Below are positions 50,301 through 61,724 of a stretch of DNA of 64,000 nt, piece after piece (position 1 is the first letter of the stretch; each line of letters begins with the position of its first letter). The notes beneath the pieces were generated by a model. It was not told the origin of the DNA. It ran no database searches and was given only the letters and a program-made list of their open reading frames with translations. Source of the stretch: Amyelois transitella (lineage: Eukaryota > Arthropoda > Insecta > Lepidoptera > Pyralidae); contig NC_083515.1 in NCBI RefSeq assembly GCF_032362555.1, forward strand, positions 4,561,001 through 4,625,000, read 5' to 3'. The position numbers and the translations under genes were made by a program.

Positions 50301-52492
50301 TCGTCGTCATTTAATGAATGAATCCTTATAGGTAAGGTTCCTCTTCAATGCTTGCGGAGGAGGTCAGATTAGAATCGATTTGTGTCAAAACTAGATTCAC
50401 CCAATCAGGTTCGTGGTACGCGAACCCTGAGTTTCTTCTATAGAGAAGATTGCACGAAGCCACTAGCTATAGTTAGGTTATGATAGCTGCTACAGATGAT
50501 GATAAAAAGATTAAGAGTAAAAGTCTATGTAATTTGGGTTCCGACCACTATCCCACCGCCATGGTTCTACCAACTTTCGCGACACCTTCCAATACAAATC
50601 GAATCATGGGAGGAGTGTTCTCGCATCTGCCCTCTAATAGCGCACTCTTTCTTGACTCCCTACAAAATCATTTAAGCGTCGTTTCTTTTTATTCTCTATT
50701 ACTTCTTACTTTGTAAAGAGGAAATAAACGAATTTTTAATTTTTGAATTGAATTTTGAACTTCTTCTTCCTGGCTTTAATCCCTATTGCATCCTCACCAC
50801 TCTAGAGAGTAGCCCGGGTTATGTCTTTCACCATGGATCCTGGATTAGGTGAGTCAGGCGGTTCCCGTCTGACCTCGGTTACCCTTTCAGGTAAACCTAA
50901 CCCGTACTGGATCATATGGTTACAAATCCAGTTGCCTGAATGTGCAGGTTTCCTCACGACTTTCCTTACCGTAAGGGCGTCGGTTGGTTATCAAACTAAT
51001 GTACATAACTTCTAAAATAGTCTTTGGTTCATGGCCGAGGTGGGATTCGAACTTGTGTCTGTGGTATTCGAATAGAGCCTTTTTTCAGTAAGAAATATTT
51101 TCAGGTGGCGGTTTTGCCATCTCAACTGCAGCAGCAGCCACTGGTATGAACGAGAAGATTAGCGAATTTCTGTCATTTATGAAAAATCTTCCGAAAGAAG
51201 TTGCACTCCTTGTTATCACGGTGATTGTGATTTTGGTCACTAACTTTGCATCAAATGTCGCAGTTGCTAATGTGTTCGTTCCGATATGTATGGTGATCGT
51301 AAGTTTTTTTTTACTTATTTTTTTTTTTGTATTTATTTACCCTAGGAAGAACTACCCTATATTTACTCTTGAAAGACTTGGCGTAGTTAAACCTTTAACA
51401 TTACTCAACATCTTTTCGCTTGCCACAATTTCTGCTTTGCCTTACAACTACAATGTTAGTAAAAATATCAAAAACCTCAAAACTCTGAATATGTAGGTAT
51501 ACTCCAATTTCTACGGTATAGTACACTATGAAATCGGTCAAAGTCATCTCTTTCCCATGGATGTCGTAAAAGGCGACTAAGGGAACACATACATCTACCT
51601 AGTGCAAGCTTCCTGCATGAATGGTTTTGGCCGGACGTGATTCTATATAGGTATGTTAGGACATTAATCATTTATCTCATTAGTATTTTAACTCTGTATT
51701 TCCTACAACCGCAAGTTTTGCTCAATTTTCAGGCAGAAGAAATGAAGATGCACCCACTCTGGGCTTGCATTGCGGCTGGCTTCAGCGCGTCGATGTGTTT
51801 CATGCTGCCAGTTGGCACACCTGGGAATTTGATCGTCCAAGGGGCAGCGAATATCCGAACTATGTCCATGGTAAGTTGATAAATATGTTATACTAGAGGC
51901 CGCCCGCGACTTCGTCCGCATGGAAACCCTATCAATCCCGCGGGAACTCTGGGATAAAAAGTAGCCTATGTGTTATTCTGGGTCTTCAGCTACCTACATA
52001 CCAAATTTCATGGTAATCGGTTCAGTAGTTTTTGCGTGCAAGAGTAACAAACATCCATACAAACTTTCGCTTTTATAATAGTAGTAGGATTATTAAATTT
52101 GGTATTTTTCATAACCGAAAAGTGTATCTCATCTTTGTGTGCTTCCAGTTGCATATTCCGCAGTTATGCTAAGGGTTTTGGGTTTGCTTTTTGCATCAAT
52201 TAGGTCTGCAGCATCTAAAGTTTTCAGGCCGCATATGAAAATCTTTTTATGCGATGGCGAATACACTAATGTACTAAGTGCTATGGAGCCAATGCTTGCA
52301 TGCTATGAGTATATTGAACGCTGTGCCGTTTCCGACCTACATGTTGCATACTAGCAACTTATCGACTGTATTTCTTTTCAGGTCAAATGCGGTTTTGCTC
52401 CAACTGTAACAACTATATTTATATCTTGGATGGCATTTTCATTTTGGGCGCCAATGATATGGCCCGACGTAAAGAAAGAAACACCTTTTTAG
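44314..52492 (+). CDS. SLC13-family (Indy-like) di/tricarboxylate transporter, copy 1
   Basis: Exons: 44314-44324 (proposed), 44652-44781, 45280-45432, 46089-46204, 46584-46698, 47013-47115, 47793-47853, 47966-48091, 48333-48447, 48793-48905, 49210-49301, 50027-50119, 51105-51298, 51733-51870, 52382-52492. They give about 556 aa. From 44652 onward all phases agree with the neighbour copy. SLC13 signatures: MTECLPLPITALLPLVIFPL; VEQSGLHRR; SMWITNTAATTMMVPI (motif 1); GGIGTLIGTGTNLVFKG; a basic loop RPKSKIAQK; VTNFASNVAVANVFVPI (motif 2); MLPVGTPGNLIVQGA. The family uses Na+ (or exchange) to move succinate, citrate or sulfate across plasma membranes; substrate is not predictable here. The start exon is the weak point: ATG TAT CTG CT|GTAAGT has the required phase 2. 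A start at 44596 reading through the acceptor is the alternative. Confidence 0.9.
44500..44585 (-). repeat. family A repeat, 5' fragment
   Basis: AATGGAGTGGTCCTATCCTT and ATTGGTACCGGGAACTACTC match the family A head on the minus strand. It is in the first intron of SLC13 copy 1. Confidence 0.5.
47233..47446 (+). repeat. tRNA-headed SINE, full length
   Basis: ACGGTCTCTGTGGCGTAGCG head; intact box B GGTTCGAATCC at 47285-47295; body GTCAGGGCATGATGAGAAAC; ATAGTATCGTTGAGTTAG and CGAACTTACTTTGAGGCTAA tail. It lies in an intron of SLC13 copy 1. Confidence 0.8.
48167..48361 (+). other. coding-like stretch inside an SLC13 intron
   Basis: Between two exons of SLC13 copy 1 a frame reads RFKYSVAKNEIMVAQDK, then ATEEGLSGSEFHDPLWISR, and stays open to 48361. 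The first 76 bases have their own acceptor (TTGGTTCAG|C) and donor (GGCA|GTGAGT). Neither edge matches the phase-2 junction of the flanking exons, so inclusion would break the transporter frame. The second SLC13 copy has nothing similar. It is either a non-productive cassette or an inserted fragment of an unknown gene. Confidence 0.3.
49512..49660 (-). repeat. non-LTR element 3' tail, family D
   Basis: The minus strand ends ACTCTTATGGTGCAATAAAG and AGTTTTATCTATCTATTATA. The body includes GCTCTGCGCCAACGCCAATC and CTGTTTGGTTCCCTTCCACC. The same sequence occurs on the plus strand at 56676-56820. Confidence 0.75.
50757..51060 (-). repeat. SINE-like family C, long copy
   Basis: CTTCCTGGCTTTAATCCCTA, CCTCACCACTCTAGAGAGTA, CCATGGATCCTGGATTAGGT and CAAATCCAGTTGCCTGAATG. 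It closes with GGTGGGATTCGAACTTGTGT, whose complement holds a box B-like GTTCGAATCCC (plus-strand 51042-51052). Confidence 0.7.
51535..51590 (+). repeat. family A repeat, short fragment
   Basis: CATCTCTTTCCCATGGATGT and CGTAAAAGGCGACTAAGGGA are near-perfect family A sequence. Confidence 0.65.
51893..52092 (+). repeat. RTE-like LINE 3' tail, family E
   Basis: Begins AGAGGCCGCCCGCGACTTCG. Typical internal blocks are GGGATAAAAAGTAGCCTATG, CCAAATTTCATGGTAATCGG and TTCAGTAGTTTTTGCGTGCA. It ends CTTTCGCTTTTATAATAGTA. It is in the last intron of SLC13 copy 1. Confidence 0.8.
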
Positions 52493-52562
52493 TATCTAGA
52501 AGTACTTTCTCGAGTGTAATTCAAATAATGTTTTGATGTTATATGATTTTGAGATAATAATA

Positions 52563-52568
52563 AATAAA
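52563..52568 (+). other. poly(A) signal of SLC13 copy 1
   Basis: AATAAA, with an overlapping one at 52559, 71 bases past the stop. Only about 190 bases then remain before the start codon of copy 2. Confidence 0.55.
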
Positions 52569-52756
52569 GTAAACAATTTATTTATTAATTCATTTTTATT
52601 CTACTACACTTACCCTGTTAGATATGCCATAAATAACAATTTGGACTTAAAAAATGGCTCTAGACCATCTCGATTCATCATATTTTCCATAACTAATTTA
52701 TTTGACATTAGCTAAAGACTTGCTTCTTTATCAACATTGTTATTTGAAAAAATAAA

Positions 52757-55700
52757 ATGGCAGAATCTGCTCTTGATGACCAGGAGGCTGTTACTACCAA
52801 TGAAGATAATATTAGCTCCGACAGCACGTAAGATTTCTCCGATTATGTTGAAACATATATACTCATTACGACTATATTTCTGGTTTGTGTTAATAATTAT
52901 ATCACCTTCAATACAGTCACTTGATCTTTTCTATTGGTGTTACTACAGTTTGTCTGCGAAGACTGTGAAATTGCTTGTGGTCAAATCAATTTGTCATGTG
53001 AAGGAATAAAATATTTTCTCTGGTGTGGTTTACTGGACAACCGAATCACAATCCCAGATTGGATTGCTCTTTTCAATCATTATACTCGTTTATTATTATC
53101 CGCGGACCTTCAAATGGGTTCTTTCAATGAGGTGAAATACAATCGGGACTGTGGAAAATGGGTTTTCAAAGTTATTTTTTCCAACATTCAGACATTAATA
53201 TATTTTTTTGTATGCAGAGAAGATTTCTTGCTAACGTGGAAAGACAGATGCAAGTTTTTCATTTCTACATACTGGCGAGGTATTTTATGTCTGATTTTAC
53301 CAATAATCAGTATACCGATCTTAACACCCTTTCCCCCAGAGGTAAGATCGCAATATTATTTTAATCAATGTTAAAAGCGACAATTAGCCGTAGGTATTCA
53401 TTCCCGTGGCAATTTCGCGGTATTCTCTTAGGAGTCTCGTATATGTTTCAAGGAAATTATATCCCGAATCTTCGGTCTATCACACTAGTCTCATTCGAGT
53501 TGTCTAATAAACGAGATATAAGTGATACGATTTTGTCCCATTAGTCCCATGGGACTAGTGACACCAAATCTAGTTTCGTACGGCTAGTACCTATAGACCG
53601 AGTTTCTATAAGGACTTTTTATTGCACCACAATAAATTCCAGCAAATTCATATGAATGTAGAAATGGTTCTTTCGCAGAATATATCTAGCAAAATGTCGC
53701 GCCAACTTAGAATGAAATTTGATTTTAGGCAAAATCATAGGAAAATTCCGAAGCATGAGCAGGGATTCGAATCGAAGACGAAGGGTTTCAGCATTAATTT
53801 TAATTATTAATTTGAGGACACGAATTTCAGAAATATCAGTGGTGTGCCTATACTTTGATACTAATGGCTGTGTATTGGGTATCGGAATGCATACCATTGC
53901 CCATAACTTCATTCCTACCAATCGTCATATTTCCTCTGACCGGAGTAATGGACACAGAAACTACGTGCGCTTGTTATATGAACGTACGTGAAAATGTTAA
54001 ACGAGTATAATACGATAAAATTGTGTAGTTATCTTCATATAATCCAATTGAATATATTAGTAGTATGTGCCGTATGGTTTCCGGGTGTCGTGTGGTTGTG
54101 GCACAAATATAAAGAATAGAATCAATCCATCTCTTCCCATGGATGGCGTAACAGGCGTCTAAGGAATCGGCTTATAAACTTGGGATTGTTTTACACGCCA
54201 TTTTTACGCTGGATATGTTTTTGATCTGATCTTATATATTAACTATGTACAAATATATTGATATAATCAATGAATTTGTAGGTATCAGGTATGATAGTAT
54301 ATGGTACATGTACATTGAAGAAATATTTATTACTGAAATAATGATAGATCTCATGATGATAGATTATGGTAAAAGCTACACTAGATAAAAGTGCCCACAC
54401 CCTTAGTCGTCTTTTACGATATCCACAGAAAAGCAATGGAGTGTTTCCATAAAGTTCCGGGAACAACACGGCACAACGGTAATATATACCTAACTAGCTT
54501 TTGCCCGCGGCTTCGCCCGCGCAAATGTATTTATATTATAAGGATACGCCATAAAATTTCACCCATTTTTTTATCCCGTATCGTGCGGGGCTGTTTTATG
54601 TTTATATTTGGTTTAAATTCATATGGCTTCTCCCGTCTTGTCCCGTCTCTTCTCGTTCTGTTCCGTCCCGTCCCAACCTGTTGTGTCCCGTCCTGCCCCG
54701 TCCAGTCCTATCCTGTCCCATCCCATCCTATTTAGTGCCATCCTGCTTTCCGCAACTGATACGTATTTTTTACTAACCAATATTTAAGACTTCTCGCACT
54801 TCGACACCTATCACTATCAAAAATATCAAATCTAATCAACAAATCAAAAATTTACTGAAATAGAGAGTAAAATAAGTTAAATAAGTCAAGTTAAAAGTTA
54901 ATGAATAAAACGAATAATAATTTCAAATCAAAATATTTGTAGTGTGTAATATGTAGTTTCGCGTATGTCCGCTATGGGGCGCTGCTAAAATTACACGATA
55001 AAATATTTTACGCTACCTAGCTAAATGACGGTAACGAAACCATAGCGCGATCTATCTCGATGCCAACGCCATCTATCGAGCATCGAGACAACTCGTGATA
55101 GTTAATAGAAAATAAAATTCGGGTGTTTTATTTATGCATACCGATTACGCCGAGATTTATGGACCGATTTACGTGATTCTTTTTTTGTTCGGTAGAGTAT
55201 ACTTTCAAGTTGGTCCCGTTGTTACCTAGTCAGGATCTGATGATGTATTCCAGGGAAATCAAGGGCAAACCTCAAATTTACAGGCAATTACGTTTTTGAC
55301 AATTTCATAGATCTGTTTAAGTATTTGCGTCTGATAGTCATCATCCCATGTGAATGAGCTGATGATGGAAGGTACAACTCCTCAACGGTTAGGAGTTGAA
55401 AGAAAGTTCTTAAGAAGTTATACGTACATGTGAGGCTATTAGGTTGACCTGATAATAAAAAGTAAATCTCATTAACGTTAAGAATTTAGGTGAAAATGGA
55501 TGCGGACAAATTTCGTAGCTGTTTGTATGGGTAGTGTTAACACAAAATAGGGATTTAAAGGCGTGATGTTATTAATGTTATGCATGTATGTACATAATTA
55601 TGTATGTTATTATGTATGTTAAAGAGACGACTGAAAGTTGTCATACAAAGTCTTTTTTTTTAAGGATGGGAAATCATCAAATGACCTCTCCCGCTCTGGG

Positions 55701-58700
55701 TGGAACGGAAGGGAGTGTCAGACTTTTAGTGACTAAAACCCACCTCGTTCCTTCAGTTGCCCTTTGCGTTCCGGGGCCACGGTATCTCGTTAGAACTTTC
55801 CCGCAGCCCCGGCTCAGTTTATCCCGTTTCCCCCCCTTGGGGGTTGACATTTCAAAAATCCCTTCTTAGTGCTCACTTATGTTACTAAAGGAACCTCTGT
55901 TCAAAATCTCAGACTCCTATACCGAGCGGTTTCGGCTGTGCGTTAATAAATCAGTCACCTAATCGCACCCCCTAAATCACGATTGGAGGGTAGTTTGAAA
56001 AAACTTATAATGTCAAACATATTTACTTGCCTATGTACGTGTTCATGCCAAGTTTCAAGTTTATAAACCCAAGGAATAAGATTTTTCATAGAAACGTTTT
56101 TACCCCTTTTCCCCCCCTTGGGGGTTGAATTTCCAAAAATCTTTTCTTAGTGCTCCCCTACATATCCCAAGGAACCTACATTCCAAATTTCAGCTGTCTA
56201 CGACCAGTAGTTTCGACTGTGCGTTGTCTGTCAGTCAGTCACTCAGTAACGGAAGAGTTTTATATATATAGATAGTATGACATGAATTAACTAATATAGT
56301 CCACTTATCCCATTGATGAGGGCATGGGCAATTACGTACAAATCTGTTTTTATAGGATACAATACTGATGTTTCTTGGAAGCATGATACTGGCGGCAGCA
56401 GTAGAACAATCAGGTTTACATGTCAGAATGGCACTATGCGCTATAAGAGCGATTGGCTATTCCCATTACAGGTAAATGATGATGATAGGTACTGATGATA
56501 GGAACCTACTAATAAAATATAAGAGGAGATATAGACAAGACAGAGGAAACGTTGTTTATTCATTCTTTTTACAAAGCAGAAAAGTTGAATGATATACCTA
56601 AAATTGTGTTTTTAAATAACCTTAGCAAATAGAAATCAATTGAGTAGTTTCTTCTTAAGCTAGTTAATTCTATTTATTTATCTTGCTCTGCGCCAACGCC
56701 AATCTCCTGTTTGGTTTCTTTCCACCCGCTTAGTCCGCCTTTGTACCATCTCTATCTGCTTTGTGCTGTTTTGTATGTTTTACTCTTATGGTGCAATAAA
56801 GAGTTTTATCTATCTATCTCATTATTTTAGCTGTTGTAATCTTTAAATATTTCGGGGCCTAGAGACTTTTCAAAAATTTTCTTAGCCCTTTGTTCGGTCT
56901 GCACGCATACCTTAATAACAACAAGCCAGACGTAAGTTAGTTAATTAAAAAGTTAAAAAAAGGAATAATTTTACGTTTGGTCTTCAGGTTGCTCTTTGCA
57001 ATGTCGTTTATGACCATGTTCATTTCAATGTGGATAACGAACACTGCAGCTACTACCATGATGGTGCCAATTAACTTTGCTCTCTTGAAGGTATTTGAGG
57101 ACGTAAGTAAAAATAAAGTTATATTTGGTCAACAAGTACATCGTATGTTTACGATAAGTGTAAACACTTACATATATATTATGACGGATTTATCCCTTAC
57201 GGGGTAGATAGAGCCAATAGTCTAGAAAATACTGAATTGGCATCTTGAGCTATATGCCTAAATAGAATTGAGATTCAAACATTTCCTACAAGAAAAATCC
57301 CAAGTTTTAATCCAAGCCTCAGTCGCTTTTTACGACATCCATGTCATAAAAGGAGGAGAGATATGGAATGGTCTTATTCTAACGTGCCGCGAATCACAAG
57401 ACCACAAGAGCCACACAAGCATTTTCTACATAAATAAAATAAATAAATTACGTTTTCCTCGTGGACCAACTGATATGCACAACTAGTTATGCCATCCTAG
57501 TAAAGAATGCTACGTACCTGTATGTATGTGTATGTATGGGATTCTGTTGGTTCGATTAATGTAGCTCAAAAATCCACGCTGGTTGAGGAAGTGGGGACGC
57601 CAAACATTGATAACTCTCGTATAAAGCGTACGAAGGCAATATTAGTTCATAGTCGTTTTCATCTAATAAAAATCCAAATGATTGTGTAGAAACTAATATT
57701 GATTTCAGCAACAACTCCTTACAATATACGATAAAACTGTTGAGGGTGACCTCATCGCGTCTGACATGACTACTTGTTACTTTTGTGCTACTACATTTTC
57801 AGCAACAATTGGTTAGTTACTCAAATGTTTGACAAAGCCTTGATTTTGCTCAGCTTTTTAATCCGAATATTGCCGATTATCGAATGATATCGTTTATTTC
57901 ACGATAGGATGATGATAGTTCGATTAAGGTCTAAGTTTACTTAATGTTTGAGCTAGCCTGAAAAAAGTTATGATTACATACATATATACAGTTTTGATAA
58001 GACAAAAGATCACGTTTAGCTAAATGATGAAGATTTAAATAGTGACAGGTATTCAAATGCTCTTAATCGTTATTTCCTAGGTATAATCTTTATTAACGTG
58101 GTTTTCAGGTGGAATAGGCACTTTAGTGGGTACTGCAACTAACTTGGTATTCAAAGGATTGTTTGCAAAGTAAGATTTATTTTACTTTTTAAACTTAAAA
58201 AAAGATCCGATGTCGAGATCTACCATACTCTAGAAGTACCTATATACATAGGTGTAACTTGTCTTAATGAGAATAAATGTCTTTAAACCTTAAACCTTAT
58301 AGGTTCTTTCAGGCAATAAAGTGGTCACGAGTATAGAAATCGGGATAATAAAAGAAAACAGATATTCCATGTTTTATTTGAACATATATAAATGTTTACT
58401 GCTGTGTAGTGTTTACCGAGCAGTTAAGTTGTCAAAAAGAAAAAAGCTAATTACATCTTTGTTTCAGAGCTTATCCTTCAGCGCCGGAATATTTGTCGTT
58501 TCCAAAATTTTCAGCCTTTACCATTCCATATATGCTTGTTTTGGAAGCAGCCATGTATTTATACTTACTAGTAGTATATTTTGGATTTTTAAGGTAACAG
58601 GTACTACTTGAGATAGGCTTAAATAACGAATAACTACCGAAATTGTAAAAACAATGTAATGTAAAATAAGAACACGAAGAATAATTTTCTCTGAATACAT

Positions 58701-61700
58701 AGAAACTACCTATTTTATTTAAAGGCCAAAAAGCAATGCAGCTGAACTTGCTAATATACCACAAAAAGGTATTGACGCGGCGAAACAGCAAGTCAAGGAG
58801 GATTGGATAAAGTTGGGTAGAATAACATTTTGGGAAATCGTAAGTAAAACCAGAATAAAATAAAACCTCATTAGGAGCAAGAGAGAATTCAAGTAAGGGT
58901 TAGCAGAGGCTACAACTTTTTACTTGACAATCTTTGCAGACTTGTTTTGCTTTATCCACATGAAACAATATTTTCATGAATATTCGTTAGATTTATCACT
59001 CTTTCATTAGAACGCCGCAGATTTGTCTAAGATAAGATACTGGCTATTTTTATAATTATTCCACCAAAAACATGCCTCTGGGAAAGAGGCGTGATTTTAT
59101 ATAAAAATCATAGTGGACTAAAATTTATCCTTTTTTTAGATGGTCATCATACTGTTTAGTGGCGCTATGCTGTTGTTTTTCTGCCGATCTCCGAGAATAT
59201 TCATTGGATGGGGTGATGAAATTTCAAACTACTACAATTTAAATGATTATAAATTGTAAGATTTCTAATATAGAACTGACCACACACATTAATAATACCT
59301 AACTCAAAATATTATATTTTCATATTTCATAAGGGTGACTGGTAGATCAAGTTTAAGCATTAATTTTACCTGTTAAGCCTAAAAGCTCAATACAGTTGTT
59401 AAATTAAATATTTAAAAGAGGACGCTGAATAAACTATCAACGCACAGCCCAAACAGCTGGGTCTAAGGTTCTGATTTTTTTTTTGTTTTTGTGTAAATCT
59501 AGGGGGCATTAAAAGAGCAAATGTATAAATAAATTAAATGTCTACCCCGCAAGAGATATAGACGTGACTATATGTATGTATGTTTGTATGTATAAATAAA
59601 TTTTATTTCAGCGTTCTAGATTCCGCTGCAGCTATGTTGGTTTCTTTTTTGATGTTTCTGCTACCAGCAAATTTAGATGTTTTCAAAAATTTGAATAAAA
59701 ATATTGGTTAGTGAGTACCACATAATGTAATAAAGTACCACATAATGTTCTTAAAATATTTAGACCCATAAACCTGTCACTATCTAAATCTCGATTCCTT
59801 TATCCAGGTTAACGTAGCTTTTCATTTTTATAGAAACAGTTAGCACTGTATACCCTATAAAAGATGTATAAGGAATGGACGAAAAAATAAAAATAATGAA
59901 CAATTTCTGTTTTCAGACATCAATGATTTGCCAACAAAGACTATTCCATCAGTGCTTGATTGGGCAGAGCTAGACACAAAGTTACCATACAGTTTCATGT
60001 TTCTTTTAGGTAAGAATTCTATTCGCGGCTTTATTCGCCCACGACAGTCAAAGAGACAAAAAATTTTATTCATTAAAGAAAAATTCACATCATGTTTGGA
60101 AAATATAACTAAATAGGTTTAAATTAAGTATGAAAACAAAAAGCAAAAAGTGAAAAGAAACTGTTTAGTATCTACCATACAATTGACTGATAATCTCATC
60201 AGTGAAGCGAAAAAAAATTACATTTCCATGTAATTAAGGTACCTTGGGAATGTAATTTCTTGTCGCATTTTGCTCTTTGTCCAAACATACGGTGAAAATT
60301 TTCATAGTACCTAAATAAAAATTCACCCTGTATTTTTGTTATCAGGTGGCGGTTTTGCTTTGTCTGAAGCTGCAAAACCAGAACATTCAGATTTGAATGG
60401 TAAAATAGGAGAGTTTTTGAAAACCATGAAGGATTTACCCAATTGCATTATAATACTGCTCATAATTATATTTACTGTTTTTGTAACTAATTTTGCTTCA
60501 AATGTGGCAGTGTGTAATGTAATCGCACCTATAGTCATGCAGTTGGTACGCTATATATCCTTAAGTACCGAGTTCGCATCTTTGGTTAACCTCGCAAAGA
60601 AAAGAGAAAAAATAAAACATGATAACCTTGCCCCGCGGGACTACTGTGACCAAGTCATTTGAATTTTTTAAACTATAAGATAGACAGTATTCCCACCGGA
60701 ACAAGAAAAACGGGATTTTGGTTTCACTCTAATATAGAAATATATTCCTTCATACGGGTCAAATCACACATATTTAACAAAATCCAAATTAATTCATGAC
60801 TTTTGTTATGACGATATTATATTTTAAAATAAAGACTTATATACGTAAACATCCAAGATCCAAGCCAGTCATAAAAGTTTGTTACTCATCATGAACTGAC
60901 CGACTGACAGGCCCGGAACCCTAGGTTCAGTGGCGAGAATCCGACAACTGCGCCTAACAGGCCCCGTTATTAATCAATTTGTCTCCATCTTTCAGGCTAA
61001 AGAAATAAACCAAAATCCTCTATGGTATATTATAGCTGCAGGTTTATCAGCATCCTATTGCTACTGTCTCCCTGTTGGAACTCCTGGTAATCTTGTTGTT
61101 CAGGGAGCAGCGAAAATTCCAACTGGGAAAATGGTTTGATTTACTTCCATACCAATATTATTAAGAGAAGATGCATATTTTCCTATTTTTATTTCGAACG
61201 AAAAATTTGAACTACTGGACTGATTTTTACGAAATTTAGCAGAATATTTAATAAATCTCTTCAGGAATAACATAGACTACTTTTCATGGAAATTAAATAA
61301 TATTTAAACAAATTCTGGAACACCTGGGAACCACTTCGTTGTTCATGTATAGAATTACTACAATTAATACAACTCATAATTATCATTAATACAATTCATA
61401 GATCAGAAAGGCGCAGATAAGTAGATGGAGTGGTCTTAATATATTTCAAGATGGTTTCTTAGTCTGTACCTGAAAATATGAGTGGTCCTAAGAATTTTAC
61501 CATTTATCTCACTAGTCCCTTTGTGTTGTCCCACGGTGGGCCAAGTGGGATGATGCCACTTAATTTTACTAATCTAGTCAAGAGTCGACTGGATTTTTTT
61601 GTTTCAGATAAAAGCTGGGTTGGGGCCGACAATAACAACTATATTGATATCGTGGATTGCATTGTATTTCTGGGCTCCAGTTGTTTGGCCAGACTTGCAT

Positions 61701-61724
61701 ATTTTACCACATTGGGTTAACTAA
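52757..61724 (+). CDS. SLC13-family (Indy-like) di/tricarboxylate transporter, copy 2, complete
   Basis: Fifteen exons: 52757-52827, 53218-53341, 53831-53983, 56356-56471, 56988-57102, 57709-57811, 58109-58169, 58468-58593, 58725-58839, 59140-59255, 59612-59706, 59917-60009, 60346-60545, 60996-61133, 61608-61724. They join to 580 aa. The start exon is acidic (MAESALDDQEAVTTNEDN). Hallmarks parallel copy 1: VSECIPLPITSFLPIVIFPL; AVEQSGLH; SMWITNTAATTMMVPI (T172-N173-T174); GGIGTLVGTATNLVFKG; RPKSNAAELAN loop; FASNVAVCNVIAPIV (S481-N482-V483); CLPVGTPGNLVVQGA. Seven consecutive exons (153, 116, 115, 103, 61, 126, 115 bases), and later the 93- and 138-base exons, have exactly the lengths found in copy 1. 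Na+-coupled or exchange transport of carboxylates at the plasma membrane is the family role; substrate is not resolved. Introns 3 and 4 carry LINE tails and family A repeats. Confidence 0.93.
54065..54190 (+). repeat. family A repeat, 5' half
   Basis: Starts GTGCCGTATGGTTTCCGGGT with a partly duplicated head (GTGTCGTGTGGTTGTGGCAC). Then come CCATGGATGGCGTAACAGGC and GGCTTATAAACTTGGGATTG. Confidence 0.65.
54400..54475 (-). repeat. family A repeat, 5' fragment
   Basis: CCTTAGTCGTCTTTTACGAT and CGGGAACAACACGGCAC are the minus-strand head of family A. Confidence 0.55.
54491..56276 (+). mobile_element. RTE-like LINE 3' region with duplicated module
   Basis: Opens CTAGCTTTTGCCCGCGGCTT, the standard start of these tails, and ends TTTTATATATATAGATAG. 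It contains a CCCGTCC-rich block (54640-54735). Two related modules, each with CCCCTTGGGGGTTG, TTTCTTAGTGCT-type, AAGGAACCT and GACTGTGCGTT-type blocks, lie at about 55820-55960 and 56105-56250. No reverse-transcriptase frame survives. It sits in intron 3 of SLC13 copy 2; parts near 54900-55600 may be other inserted sequence. Confidence 0.6.
54640..54735 (+). repeat. degenerate TCCCGTCC tandem repeat
   Basis: About twenty imperfect units of CCCGT/CCTGT (TCCCGTCTTGTCCCGTCTCT; CCGTCCTGCCCCGTCCAGTC), strongly pyrimidine-biased on the plus strand. Confidence 0.75.
56676..56820 (+). repeat. non-LTR element 3' tail, family D
   Basis: TTATCTTGCTCTGCGCCAAC, CCAATCTCCTGTTTGGTTTC, TTACTCTTATGGTGCAATAA, ending in TCTA repeats. 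Inverted copy of 49512-49660. Confidence 0.75.
57170..57420 (-). repeat. family A repeat, near full length
   Basis: ATCCCTTACGGGGTAGATAG, GAATTGAGATTCAAAC, CGCTTTTTACGACATCCATG and AATGGTCTTATTCTAACGTG follow the family A order on the minus strand. Confidence 0.7.
57975..58075 (-). repeat. family A repeat, degenerate fragment
   Basis: Tail ATTACATACATATATACAG, then GATCACGTTTAGCTAAATGA and TAAATAGTGACAGG. Confidence 0.45.
59540..59595 (+). repeat. family A repeat, 3' end
   Basis: GTCTACCCCGCAAGAGATAT then AGACGTGACTATATGTATGT. Only the terminus is present, next to an SLC13 copy 2 acceptor. Confidence 0.65.
60760..60945 (-). repeat. degenerate tRNA-headed SINE
   Basis: AAACATCCAAGATCCAAGCC, TACTCATCATGAACTGACCG and CCCGGAACCCTAGGTTCAGT follow the minus-strand order of the family. 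Confidence 0.55.

Noticed and set aside
50480-51015. Plus-strand frames of 64-78 codons upstream of an SLC13 exon.
   Set aside because: They lie partly in a family C repeat copy and have no splice context with the transporter.
52934-53374. 146-codon open frame overlapping the second exon of SLC13 copy 2.
   Set aside because: Only 53218-53341 of it is flanked by splice sites and aligns with the paralogue. The upstream part is intron that happens to be open.
55588-55869. 93-codon open frame in the LINE tail.
   Set aside because: It coincides with repeat sequence shared with other lepidopteran LINE tails and is not a reverse-transcriptase piece.
60336-60662. Extension of the SLC13 copy 2 frame past the exon end at 60545.
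   Set aside because: The GTACGC donor at 60546 is at the same place as in copy 1. Reading on loses the family sequence at once.
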